A stretch of 64,000 nt of DNA from Sporisorium sorghi (taxonomy: Eukaryota > Basidiomycota > Ustilaginomycetes > Ustilaginales > Ustilaginaceae): the NCBI GenBank assembly GCA_023212695.1, contig JALCCG010000060.1, positions 1 through 64,000 on the forward strand. The letters are read 5' to 3'. The stretch's first letter is position 1; each line of letters begins with the position of its first letter. The notes below the pieces were generated by a model. That model was not told where the DNA came from. It did no database searches and saw only the letters and a list, made by a program, of their open reading frames with translations. The position numbers and the translations under genes are program-made. This document shows, in pieces, positions 1 through 9,552 of the stretch.

Positions 1-469
1 CTGGTGTTGCTTGCTTCACTGGCACTGCCAACCACCGCTTGAGCCGCCTCTCTCTTTCATTTCAATTTCAGCACTTGCCGTTGCTCAATCCTGTTCTTCC
101 TCTCCTCTTCTCTCTCCATCACAATCTCAGTGCTCGACACACAAGAGACTGCCCGCTTTGCTTGGCACGCGCTCATTTTCCATTCATTAACTTGAACCTA
201 AACCGACGCTCGACTTGTCGCACACCTCGCAACGCTGATTCCGTTCGACCCGCTTTCTCTCCCACTTTCATCTTTCCGTCGCTTCTACAGTACCTCGAGA
301 CAAGCGCCGATACGCGCTTTTGGTCGATCAGCCATCCTACCATCTTCCCACCTCTAACCTCCGTCCCATCTTCCACACTCGTCTCGATCATATGCTTATC
401 TCGACTCTCCTATAGAGCATCTTCCGCATCTTTGACGGGCGCAAACGCCTTGTCCGCTTGCTCGCCATC
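1..469. other. 5' flank of the glycosyltransferase gene
   Basis: No supported gene. The stretch is rich in C and T, as expected for promoter and 5' leader of the gene starting at 470. A reading frame runs through it on the + strand, but it opens on TTG and has low-complexity Ser/Pro/Leu composition, so it is not called. Confidence 0.5.
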
Positions 470-2047
470 ATGTTCTCCTTCCTCACCACCCCCGAGAAGG
501 GCAAACGTCGCGACGATCGCTTTCTGCCTCTCACCGACATCAAGATCGGGCCTTTCACCATCGGCAGCACCAGCAGCACTCCCAACAGCGAATGCACCTA
601 CTCGGCGCTCACCTCGTCCACAGAGACTGCCATCGACTTTACCCACGACGGCCGTCACTCGACCTCTTCGCTCGACCGCTACCGTGATGTACCCTCTCCT
701 CCTCCAGGCTACTACAAGACGCCCTCCTACTACTCGTCCTTTTTCGGCGCAACACATCGACGCGCCAAGAGCTCGTCGCGTAGATGCAAGCTCATCGCCC
801 TTGCGCTCATCGTGCTCCCCTGCCTCTACATCTTTTGCTACATCACTTTCCGCCCGCCAAGCTACATTGTTCTGCCTCCAGAACGATACGTCCAATCTCT
901 CAGAGATACATTGGCTCAGCACATTCCCAGCCAAGCGACACGGAAGGCGCTGAACGACCATCTCGCGCGCATCGAGCATCCCGATTTGAGCGCAAGCACC
1001 GCATCGCAGTCCAGCAACACACTCCAGCAGCAGCAACAGCCACCTCAACCACCATCGCTAGTTCCTCCTACCATCTGGTCCTCGGACGGCAAGCCCGCTC
1101 CAAGCGCATGGTTCACCAAGTGGTCCCAGATGGGCTTCGATCCCAAATTCCTCGACGATGCCGGTGCTGAAGATTGGATCAAATCTCACTTTGACACCAC
1201 TTCCATTCAGCGCATGTGGAACTCGATGCCACGCTTCATTCTCAAAGCTGACCTGCTGCGCTACCTCCTCATGCTCCAAGAGGGCGGCACCTGGAGCGAC
1301 ATGGACACTGTTCCACTCATGCACCGCACCAACTGGACCAAGGATGCCGTGCCACTCTCGTCGGTGCTCCCCGAAGACAGGGGCATCTTTGGCAGGTCCA
1401 GCCTCGCTTCCGCAGCTCGTGCCAGTGCATCATCTACCGAACCGGTACGCGCCGTCATCGGCATCGAGAACGATCCCAACGAGAACCACGATCCACGCAA
1501 CTTCTTCGAGAGGTTGCGTCTGCTCCCCTTGCGGCGTCATCGACCACTTCAATTCGTTCAGTGGACGCTCCACAGTGCGCCTAACCACCCCATCATGCTC
1601 GACGTGCTCCGGCGCGTGCTCCAAGCCTCCGAGGTGTACCGCGGCTACCAAGTCGAGCAGCAGCGCGAGGCGTTCAGCGACGGGTGGGGCTGGGGCGAGA
1701 ACAGCATCGAAGACAAGAAGGAGCAAGCGAGGATGCGTGAGGCGCATCAGGTGCACCCGTGGGATGGCACCTCGATGGCGTGGAAGTGGCAGGCGGGTCG
1801 CTGGCGATGGGGATGGGACGTGCTGTCCGTCGAAGAGTGGACCGGTCCCGCCGTCTTCACCGATTCCGTCGTCAGCTACCTCTACGCTACTGCCGGTGTG
1901 AGGCCAGAAGATCTGTCGCTGCTCAAGCAGCCCGTTCAGATCCGAGACGTCGTCATTGTGCCCTCGCTCGGCTTCAACCCTACTGGCGCAAGGCCAGAAG
2001 GTGTCAGCAGGCTCGTGCATTTGTTCCGTGGTTCTTGGAAGGGGTGA
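470..2047 (+). CDS. GT32 family (OCH1-like) glycosyltransferase, type II membrane protein
   Basis: Intronless, 525 aa. Residues 1-105 are a Ser/Thr/Pro-rich cytosolic tail. Residues about 106-128 are a single hydrophobic signal-anchor. A Gln/Pro-rich stem follows and then the catalytic region. The family hallmark is visible: a K-A-D-L-L-R-Y-L-L helix, then G-G-T-W, then the metal-binding D-M-D at residues 277-279. Enzymes of this family use a nucleotide sugar (GDP-mannose in yeast Och1; other sugars in relatives) to extend glycans in the Golgi lumen. The exact donor and acceptor cannot be read here. The first ATG in frame is at 470; the frame extends upstream only to a TTG. Family assignment is firm, substrate unknown. 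Confidence 0.85.
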   Translation: MFSFLTTPEKGKRRDDRFLPLTDIKIGPFTIGSTSSTPNSECTYSALTSSTETAIDFTHDGRHSTSSLDRYRDVPSPPPGYYKTPSYYSSFFGATHRRAKSSSRRCKLIALALIVLPCLYIFCYITFRPPSYIVLPPERYVQSLRDTLAQHIPSQATRKALNDHLARIEHPDLSASTASQSSNTLQQQQQPPQPPSLVPPTIWSSDGKPAPSAWFTKWSQMGFDPKFLDDAGAEDWIKSHFDTTSIQRMWNSMPRFILKADLLRYLLMLQEGGTWSDMDTVPLMHRTNWTKDAVPLSSVLPEDRGIFGRSSLASAARASASSTEPVRAVIGIENDPNENHDPRNFFERLRLLPLRRHRPLQFVQWTLHSAPNHPIMLDVLRRVLQASEVYRGYQVEQQREAFSDGWGWGENSIEDKKEQARMREAHQVHPWDGTSMAWKWQAGRWRWGWDVLSVEEWTGPAVFTDSVVSYLYATAGVRPEDLSLLKQPVQIRDVVIVPSLGFNPTGARPEGVSRLVHLFRGSWKG

Positions 2048-2430
2048 CACATTCTTTTTTTATTTTTTTTTTTGTTTATGGTAGATGGGCTCGATTGCAA
2101 TCTGTATATCTTCGCATTGTCAATTTTGCAGTTCGGTGATGTTCTGAGTAGACGTCGTGACGTTGCAGGGCGATATGCTTGTCAGTGCTGCGCGGATGCT
2201 GAGCTTTGATTCGCACGGTGTTCGCCCAGGGATCCTGCCGTGGGATTGCCCACTCTTCGAGCAGCCCGGCTGACTCTGGCAAGCCGCGCACGCTCGACCT
2301 CGGCGCTCGAACGCGGCTGCTGCTTGCGACGAGCGTCCGAACGTTTTCCCCCCACGTTTCTGCGAAAGCTCCCACGACTTCAGTCTCCTCTCGTTCGTTG
2401 CTTGGTAGAGACTGCCGCCATGATTCCGAA
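2048..2430. other. 3' flank of the glycosyltransferase gene, no clear gene
   Basis: A T-rich tract directly follows the stop codon and probably belongs to the 3' end signals. Beyond it both strands have broken frames. Some minus-strand stretches have protein-like composition, but there is no intact start, stop or recognisable domain, so this is treated as decayed DNA. Confidence 0.35.
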
Positions 2431-2439
2431 CAGCGCACG

Positions 2440-3290
2440 ACGGCGCCTGCGAGGTCAACGAGGAAGAAGCTTCGCAGAGGCTTTAGCAGTGCATGGAGGC
2501 GATAGGCGCACAAGGCTCGTCGCAGACAGCAAGCAAATCGGACTCAAGGCGCGGCTTTACCAAACTCAGCGCGCTGATCGGAAAGCGTCGATCCTTCAGC
2601 AAAATCTCCAATCTCTCCTAGACGAGCTAAAGACGCAACAAGCAGCTTGAGCTCGACGGTGCTTCAGCAACCTCGCGCAACGGGAGAGGCACACCCGAGC
2701 CTCTTCCAAGCACGCGTTCTTCTCAGGGATACCGGTGGTGCCAAGACAGCCGAATGGACTCAGCAATGCCCTATCTGCGGCTTTTCACCTTTTGGAAGGC
2801 CAGTCGAAACGCTGGGATCACATTGCGACTTGCGAAGTCGTGCCTGTTGGAACGCCTTCCTCTGGCCATCGCCAAGGCCTTGAACCCATCCGACGGTGGC
2901 TTTTTCTGTCCCTTTGCTGGCTGTCGTTCAAAGCTGGAGCTAGCAGCGACAGTCAAAGCAGAAGTTGATGCCAAGAAATGGGTGGAGCACATGAAGGCAC
3001 ACCAACGCTGCAGTCCAACGAAGAGACTCACGTGCCCAATCAAACCGGACCATGGCTCCGCCTGCACGTTCAAGGTTGTCGACAACGACGGCGCTGCTGT
3101 TTACAACAGCAATGCCTCTGATAAAGAAATCAGCGACAAGCAGGTCCACCTCGCCGAGAAGCACAGAGTCGTCGTCCATAGCAGTGACGACAACCTGGTA
3201 CGCGGGCCTGCTCGTCTCAGAGATAGCAAAGGCAATCGCAGCAAGGCAATCGCAACGCTGGCGACGTATCGCTCATCGATTTGGATCGGG
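2440..3290 (+). pseudogene. Decayed C2H2-type zinc-finger gene remnant
   Basis: No intact frame, but fragments in successive frames read like one protein. They run: CPICGFSPF near 2774; a W-DHIATC segment shifted in frame near 2810; then from about 2880 a long stretch with CPFAGC, EHMKAHQRC, CPIKPDHGSACTF and HLAEKH. These spacings fit C2H2/C2HC fingers of the type found at the C-terminus of fungal recombinase-related proteins. At least two frameshifts separate the pieces. A 48-base block (3151-3198) matches the minus-strand relic at 12894-12941 with four mismatches, and a second block near 2548-2580 matches 12144-12175. The two regions are therefore old paralogues, but with the blocks in different order. 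Function of the parent family is uncertain. Confidence 0.45.
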
Positions 3291-3379
3291 GGACAGACTA
3301 CAGATGATGCAATTTTCCCATGTTTGTTAGATCGACCATGGTCTCCAGTCTCGCTTCGCAGCTTTTACCACAGACTGAC

Positions 3380-4085
3380 TCATCGCAACCCATCACCATG
3401 TTGATAGGCATGCTGTTTATCGGTCAGATGCGACAAGTCCGCTTGTTCATAAGCTCTCGTGCATGTCTCCTTCATATCGCGACTTCTGCCCCATTTGGCC
3501 CATCTGCGACGGAACGCCTCCGCTGTCGTCGCATCAACACATGATTCCGCTTTCAAACGGGTTGTCATGTCGTGAGGGAAGTCGGTCTCCCACTCAAGCA
3601 TACTCACGGACGAACTGCTCCTCGACGAGACTCTGACACGCACACAACACCTTGGGGAAGCTCGAAACTTAGTTTTTGTGCACTCTTTTGAGACAAAGTC
3701 TTGGCTTCAGAGCGTGAGATCAGTGTCCATCTGCGTCCTCAGCCTCCCGAATCTGTGCCGAAAGCTTAATACGACCCTCCTCGCCGCTCTCGTTCGGAAG
3801 GGAAGTACTCACGAGGTCGACTTCAGCTTTTGGCTTTTCCTGACGCATGTTCCGCTTCAGGACGGCTTAGCGTGCCAGCCGAGCAGTCTGGCCTTGCAGC
3901 ATTCGACCCGTCCTTTCCTTCGAGAAGCGGACCCACATGATGACGAGGGCGATTGATGAGGCTGTGATCGATGGTTCGCTCCTCGCACTTTCCCAGAGGT
4001 GTCGACCACGCATGCGCATGCGCAACACTGCTGCGCGCAGACAGCTCAGCACCAATACCTCGTCCGACGACCCTCCTTTCCGCAC
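3380..4085 (-). pseudogene. Possible decayed gene of unknown identity
   Basis: On the minus strand, one frame from about 4085 downward has protein-like composition. It includes a hydrophobic segment (ITASSIALVIMWVRF) followed by a basic stretch. It is broken by a single TAA at 3867-3869, continues (MRQEKPKAEVDLVSTSLPN) to a TGA, and is followed by another protein-like frame to 3380. A single membrane helix followed by a charged tail is all that can be seen. No family recognised. It could also be chance coding-like sequence; composition alone supports it. Confidence 0.25.
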
Positions 4086-4120
4086 TTGCCTTGGCTTAGC
4101 CTCCGCTCACGTCGCTCTGT

Positions 4121-4130
4121 CTATATACAT
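4121..4130 (+). promoter_or_regulatory. TATA-like box upstream of the broken gene at 4211
   Basis: CTATATACAT lies about 80-90 bases before the ATG at 4211, a usual distance for a short fungal leader. It supports the idea that the decayed gene once had its own promoter. Confidence 0.35.
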
Positions 4131-4210
4131 CGTCACCTCAGCTTAGAGACGACGGCCCTAACTGTTATCGGCCTCGTGCTTTCGTCTCCGCACACAGCTT
4201 CCCCGCAACG

Positions 4211-5289
4211 ATGGCCGATCGACTTTACCTGCTCAGCACGGCTGGTAATCGGCGCCTGCGGCTCTTGGGAGCCGAAGATTCTTTCGTGCTGACCGAAGAA
4301 GAGCGTGGGTAGATGCACACCGGTGACCATTTGTCGATCCTGACTCTGACCTCGTCTTGATTCCCTCGTGCACAGTCGCCAATCTCGCCCAGTCCACCAA
4401 CGCCCCTGCCGATGCGGGATCTACCAGCGCTCAATCGACTTCGGCCAGGCGATCGACTTCGCGAAACGCGACTCGGACTGGACAGACCCGTCAGAGATCG
4501 CCCTCGCCCGACGTGAGGCAAGCATGCCAACGAACCTCTCGCAGCGGTCAGGATGGCCCGTCATCACCTGCGAAAAGACCGGGGCAGCCTCTCGCAGGCA
4601 TCAGACGCAAGATCAAAGGACGACACTGGCCCGAAGGGGGGCCGGAACCGAGTGTATCCCGCCTGACGACCAGAGCAAACAGGAGAAGTGTGTCTATCAC
4701 ACCGAAAAAGAGCTCCAAGTGCGATCTCAGCTTCTGGCTGAATCGTCAGGTGAGACAGGGCATATCGGGTGCACGGCGACGAAGAGCTCGCAGACTTCGC
4801 GGCTTTTTACAATGCGAACGGTCCCCACCTGCTCGGCGGCCCTCTCGATCGCTGCAAGACCTACGATTGGGGTCGACTCGCTCTCGTCAGCCCTCATCAG
4901 CCTGTGCCGTCTATCCCGACTATTGCATCGACCAGGATTGCGGATCGCCAACAAGAACCCGGCCCCTCGTAGTCCACCTCCACGACCGGCACTCGACGAG
5001 CACTTAGACGTGACACCGTTAGCGACGCGCAGAAGGTTGCGTTCTACGACGACCTGCACCAAGACTTGCGCGAGTACCGCCAAACAGTCCGCTCGCTCGA
5101 TGCACACGCAAGCGTCGAAGAGCGCTACGCTCAAGCATGGCCGATCCTGCAGGGCATCTGGGAGCGAATAATGGGTTTCTCCGGCTTCGTAAGTACAGAC
5201 TTGACGCTATCGCTCTGTGAAGTTGAAACTGACTCTGCTGCTCGCCTCTTGTGCTCGCACCACAGCACCAGCCCGAGCCCGAGGCCTGA
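4211..5289 (+). pseudogene. Broken multi-exon gene of unknown function
   Basis: ATG at 4211 opens a 31-codon exon (MADRLYLLSTAGNRRL...) ending at a GTGGGT donor. The intron 4305-4375 has a TGAC branch and CACAG acceptor. Exon 2 then reads a Ser/Arg-rich, disordered stretch with basic clusters, ending DLSFWLNRQ near 4749. There the frame shifts (a 19-base insertion, 4750-4768, would explain it) and continues as DEELADFAAFYNANG. It meets one in-frame TAG at 4970-4972, then runs on as a helical segment (AFYDDLHQDLREYRQ, YAQAWPILQGIWERI). It ends at a GTAAGT donor (5189) with a 77-base intron to 5265. The last exon encodes seven residues (HQPEPEA) and a stop. Two lesions in an otherwise well-formed gene suggest recent inactivation, or an unrecognised splice pattern. 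No homologue recognised. Confidence 0.45.
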
Positions 5290-5556
5290 AGACGAGCTTC
5301 CGTACGACGATGACGAGACTTTAGCATCACCTGAATCCCCCGCTCCCGCTGTGACTACATCTCATTGTATCGATAAAGCGCATTCAAATCCAATTCCAAC
5401 TCAGCCGTCTCGCGTGTTACCCTTGATACGGACCAGGCAAGCTCAAACCGAAGGACGCGCAGGTGGATCACAGACTCTTCGAGCGAGTGCACTGTCCTTT
5501 CTGTTGTCCATGAGACTCATATTACACGCCAAAAGCAAAGCGCGTTGAGCATGCGT
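5290..5556. other. Intergenic 3' region between relic gene and monooxygenase gene
   Basis: Convergent 3' flanks. Nothing recognised on either strand. Confidence 0.4.
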
Positions 5557-8022
5557 CTACGCTTCGATCGAGAGGAGGTCAAAGTTGAAGTGAGTGAAAG
5601 GCGAAGACTTGTCCTGCCTTTGGCGATCTTTGCGAAGAGGTTTTGTCGAAGGAGCATCAGCTGTTTCGCTGCTGGTCTTCTCGTCCAGCTGAAAGGTGGC
5701 GCGAGGCTCCGAGCGAGGCACCACTGTCTCGGGCAGCGAAACGACACCGGGAACCACGCCTTCCGGGAGCGACAGAAGTTCGAGCAAACGATTGGCAATG
5801 CGGTCGGCTGAGTCTCTCATACCTCCCAGGTTGCCGGCTGCTGGACCGATCTGTAGGCCGGCGTAGGCGCCAGTGACGAAAAGGGGCACGTCGCGTCGGT
5901 ACTCGAGATCGGCGGTGATGACTGGCATCCCTCCCACCAAGCGAACAGGATGAGTCTTTTGCAGGTGCTGCAGGAAGGGAAGCCCGCCGAAGTCGATCTT
6001 GGCGCCAGTAGCCACACACAGGTAGTCGGCACGGACGGTGTCGAGATTGCCGCCGTCGGTGCTGGTGCGCAGCTGGAGGCTCCACTGTCTGTCGCCGTCG
6101 TCGTCCGGCTTGTCCTTGTCTGGATGATCGACAGAGTCGTCCACGTGCTCGTTCCCATCTTCATCTTTACTTTGAGCTTGGCGATCGAGACAGGCCGGCG
6201 ACGCGTATACAGCAGACGCAATCGTAGTATGCGTCCGAACTTCCAGCTTGCCCAGCGCTTGAAGCCTCGCGAGCACTTTCGCATACGTCGGCGTGACGCT
6301 ACCACCGTTCCTCGCAGCGCGAAGCGTACCAAGTCGTTCCTGTACATCTTCATTCTGCCAGAACTGCATCTTGAGGTAGTTGCTGTAGCGGCCGACCCAG
6401 CCGAGATCGACGTCGAACGGTTTGCTCTTGAGATGGCCGCGTGTGAGAAGGATGACCTTGTCGTAGCCTTCTTCCAACGCGCGCACCACGATTTGGGCTG
6501 ACGTGAGGCCTCCGCCGACAACGACCATCTTGCGCTCGCGCGCAGGTGCGGTGGGAGGAAGAGCGGGCGGGAGCGGGAAGGGCAGTGAGGCGAGGCAGCT
6601 GGAGTGCATCCAGCCTGGACCACATGCGGGCGGTGGAGGTGCAGGAGCGGCGCTGGGCTGGCTGCTTGTTCGTGTGGGCGAGAGGTAAGGCGGAATCATT
6701 GGCACACCGCCAAATCCAACAGCGCTGACCACGGCTTTGGCTGAGATGACTACACCATCTCTGTTGGCCTTGCCTTCGACGCCGTCAGCAATGTCAAGCA
6801 AGAAGCCTGGGCTGTGGTTGCCAAAGTCGTCCTGGACTGTCTGCTTGGAGCCATCGAGCCAGACCAGGTCCTTGACGATGCCCTTCAACGTAGTCACTGG
6901 ACTGTCTTCCAACCCGGCACCTTGCTGCGTGTCCAAGTCTGCCGTACTTGCTGCGCCAGAAAGCTCCTCCTCGTCGCTGCCAAAGAGCTGCGAAGCGCTC
7001 GGCCAGGTGCCGGAATAAGCACCATCGCTGGCTTGCACGCGATACTTCTGCTCCAACTGACGTGTAAACGAGTCGAACAGAGCCGAGCTGGGTGTGAAGT
7101 AGTCGCGACGATCCCTCTCGTTGACGTGCACTTTGGTCGAAGTGGCAGCGACCGCGCTCGAGTGATGCTCTTTGGCCTGTTGCAGCTGCTGTTTGCGTTT
7201 GTGCTTCGACTTCTCCTTACCAACGACGCCGAGGATTTCAATGAGGTCTGGAAGTCTTGAAGTCCTGCTGCAAGGCTCAGTGTCAGGGGATGGCGAGCGC
7301 TTGCCTTTTGATCGTCGTCGGCAGCCCCTTCCTCGTGGTGCGACTGGAGTCTTGCCTGCTGCGATCCTTTGTTCGATCAAGTCAATGACTTGATCCGGTG
7401 TACCCTCGCCCGCTTGTCCCTGCTGGTTGGCGTAGGCAATGAGAGCGTCAAAGTCGCTGGCGTCTGGATGGAAGAACATGGGCGAGCGTAGATGGCTGAT
7501 GCCAAGCGCACGGAAGTTCCTCCTCCACAAGCCCAAGAAGCCTTCGCCGAGCTTGTCGATGACGAGAATCTTGATCCTGCCATCACACTGACAAGCGTTG
7601 TCGCCGTCCACATTCCACAGCGCTTGCCCCTTCTTCTTGCTCCCCCGGCGAGTCTGTTCCTGCAGCTCCCTGGAGATGCTTGCTTTCGATGTTTTGGACG
7701 CTTTGGCCACTTTGGATGGTATCAGAGCCGGTGTGCGTTGTCGATGTGTGAAGTGTAGATGTCGGTGCTCGTCTTCGGTGTAGAGCGCAGCTGGGCGTGA
7801 CTCGAGGATTCGGGAGATGACGGCCAGAGCAGCAGGCCCAGCACCGATGATGACCAGATCGTAGTGAGCTGCTGCGTCGACGCCTGGCTGTGTCAGCCTG
7901 CTCGTCGCTGGTGTAGTCCGCTCGCAGGATGCGCTACAGGGCTGACCGGCAGCTTGCTCTGCGGTGTCAAGCTCTTCTGGCATGATGAGGTTCTCTGGCG
8001 TCTTCCGATGTGGTGGCAGCAT
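5557..8022 (-). CDS. FAD/NAD(P)-dependent monooxygenase-like protein (SidA/IucD-related fold)
   Basis: Intronless, 821 aa. The FAD Rossmann motif G-A-G-P-A-A sits at residues 60-65. A second dinucleotide motif (VVVGGGLTSA, near residue 500) is followed by a segment typical of NADPH-binding halves of N-hydroxylating monooxygenases. A segment LGISHLRSPMFFHPDASDFD resembles the substrate region of lysine/ornithine N-monooxygenase relatives. The protein is much longer than those enzymes (about 450-500 aa) because of charged, low-complexity insertions. The likely chemistry is flavin-dependent oxidation with NADPH, but the substrate is unknown, and no siderophore-type partner gene is adjacent. The start is the ATG at 8022; the frame extends upstream only to a GTG. 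A TATA-like box lies about 60 bases upstream. Confidence 0.7.
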   Translation of the reverse strand: MLPPHRKTPENLIMPEELDTAEQAAGQPCSASCERTTPATSRLTQPGVDAAAHYDLVIIGAGPAALAVISRILESRPAALYTEDEHRHLHFTHRQRTPALIPSKVAKASKTSKASISRELQEQTRRGSKKKGQALWNVDGDNACQCDGRIKILVIDKLGEGFLGLWRRNFRALGISHLRSPMFFHPDASDFDALIAYANQQGQAGEGTPDQVIDLIEQRIAAGKTPVAPRGRGCRRRSKGKRSPSPDTEPCSRTSRLPDLIEILGVVGKEKSKHKRKQQLQQAKEHHSSAVAATSTKVHVNERDRRDYFTPSSALFDSFTRQLEQKYRVQASDGAYSGTWPSASQLFGSDEEELSGAASTADLDTQQGAGLEDSPVTTLKGIVKDLVWLDGSKQTVQDDFGNHSPGFLLDIADGVEGKANRDGVVISAKAVVSAVGFGGVPMIPPYLSPTRTSSQPSAAPAPPPPACGPGWMHSSCLASLPFPLPPALPPTAPARERKMVVVGGGLTSAQIVVRALEEGYDKVILLTRGHLKSKPFDVDLGWVGRYSNYLKMQFWQNEDVQERLGTLRAARNGGSVTPTYAKVLARLQALGKLEVRTHTTIASAVYASPACLDRQAQSKDEDGNEHVDDSVDHPDKDKPDDDGDRQWSLQLRTSTDGGNLDTVRADYLCVATGAKIDFGGLPFLQHLQKTHPVRLVGGMPVITADLEYRRDVPLFVTGAYAGLQIGPAAGNLGGMRDSADRIANRLLELLSLPEGVVPGVVSLPETVVPRSEPRATFQLDEKTSSETADAPSTKPLRKDRQRQDKSSPFTHFNFDLLSIEA

Positions 8023-8078
8023 CTTCAGTAGTGATTCGAATAGCTCTCTCAAGCGGACCAGCGCACACCTCACACTCT

Positions 8079-8095
8079 GTTACTATATACTCAGG
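8079..8095 (-). promoter_or_regulatory. TATA-like box of the monooxygenase gene
   Basis: On the minus strand the sequence GAGTATATAGTAAC lies about 60-70 bases upstream of the ATG at 8022, suitable for a core promoter. Confidence 0.4.
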
Positions 8096-8183
8096 TGGCC
8101 ATCTCTCTGCAACGCTCGCAGCTGGACGAGGTCGTGGTACCTTTCAGGTCAGCGAGCCTTCAGTGACAAGCTGGGGCATCAGC

Positions 8184-8223
8184 CAGGGTCCGCCAGGGTC
8201 CGCCAGGGTCCGCCAGGCTCCAC
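8184..8223. repeat. 10-bp tandem repeat, four units
   Basis: Three perfect copies of CAGGGTCCGC followed by a fourth with two substitutions. It sits about 160 bases upstream of the monooxygenase start codon. Confidence 0.85.
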
Positions 8224-8634
8224 ATCGGCTACGCTTTGACTGACAGCAACAGCGCGGCTGCTGACTATCAAGTGTCGCTGGAGAGACTCAGAGCAAGACC
8301 GTTTTGCCTTGTCACATAACGCAGAGGGCCATGACAGATCTTATCAGGAAGCCACGAATGACTGGCAAGGTCCTCGCTCGCACCTTGGCGGTCATGGTTG
8401 GATCTGGGGACCCGATATTTTCAGATCGGGAGAGCGTAGATCTCGATATTGAGGCAGAGATTCACAGATCTAGATCTAGATCAGACGAGAAAGGATTTGC
8501 ATGGTCTTGATGAAATCTGCTTTGTTCAAGATGTCGGGGTATTCAACTAGGATGGCGTCAGAGCGAGGCTACCGACGTGATTCGTTAGCGCGGATGCCGT
8601 GATTTGATCGCGCCTTGACACCAGTCGAGATTTC

Positions 8635-8701
8635 ATTTTATTTTATTTTATTGTATTGTATTGTATTGTATTGTATTTTATTTTATTTTATTTTTTTTAT
8701 T
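8635..8701. repeat. AT-rich pentanucleotide array
   Basis: ATTTT units switch to about five ATTGT units and back to ATTTT, ending in a T run. A simple-sequence array in intergenic DNA. Confidence 0.9.
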
Positions 8702-9462
8702 TCTTTCAGTGTTGGACAGCTGTCGTTACTGGCGACAACACTCCGCTGCAGCTTGGCTGCAGTGCCAACCCCAGATCCATTCAACGTTGATGGAATGCTT
8801 CGGCTGCAGCTGGATCACGCTCTCGCACACCATCTCCAGAATGGTGTCAGAAGAGCCAACAGCATCAATCACGTCAAGCCCCCATATCGATTGCCGTCGC
8901 GCGACTGCATGGCTTTCCTGTCGAAGTTTTCTGCATCCTGTCAACGTGCCTTGATTGTCAATTACCCTTGTTGCAGGTCAATGCCCATCTCAGCGTAGAA
9001 TCCGTTCCGTCCGGAGACTGGCTGCATTGTAGAAGCGCGCTTCGGATCGCTCGCCATAGACGTACGGAGTTGCATGGTGGACTCGCCTTATCTTGACCGA
9101 TGTCGTGAAAGTCTGACCTTCCGCACCGTCCCGTCCCGTCTCGGTTTCATGGGCCATTGCGACATCCGCATCTCCTTGACATGTCCTGGTACTAGCGCGC
9201 TGCTAAAGTGCTCCAGTGACCTCATCCTTCGTGAACTAGGATCCGTTGAAGGCGCTTTCCGTGTGATCTTGAAGCCGAACAAGATCTCGTTAAGGTACAG
9301 ACAATGCAGATACCGCGCCAGGCAAGAAAGCATTGCATGAAAGATGTTCTCATGTCGAACAAGCCCACATTGACAGTCCCTGGGGTCTTGGGCTCTTCTG
9401 CGCATGTACGAGATGTTAGCAAGATTTTCAAGAAAAGTGGGGTGGGTCGATTCTGATAGGAT

Positions 9463-9473
9463 GACTATAAATC
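9463..9473 (+). promoter_or_regulatory. TATA box of the symporter gene, with an adjacent GATA site
   Basis: GACTATAAATC lies about 85 bases before the ATG at 9553. A TGATAG motif lies about 10 bases upstream (9454-9459). GATA-type sites are the usual targets of nitrogen regulators that control urea permeases in fungi. That link is inference, since single GATA motifs are common by chance. Confidence 0.4.
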
Positions 9474-9552
9474 ACCTTCGTAGACACTTTCTGCCACTTT
9501 TCCCCCTGTTCAATCGTCTCCCTCGTCCTCTCTCCGACTTCTCAGCTTCAAG

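Larger units (their letters stand above)
8096..9462. other. Intergenic region between monooxygenase and symporter genes
   Basis: About 1.4 kb shared by two divergent promoters. It holds a 10-bp tandem repeat, an AT-rich pentanucleotide array and a short AGATCT iteration near 8465-8485. No frame with convincing coding character was seen; the frames present are short and mostly open on non-ATG codons. Confidence 0.5.

Noticed and set aside
8615..8998. Frame across the AT-rich pentanucleotide array
   Set aside because: Its hydrophobic start is only the translation of the simple repeat.
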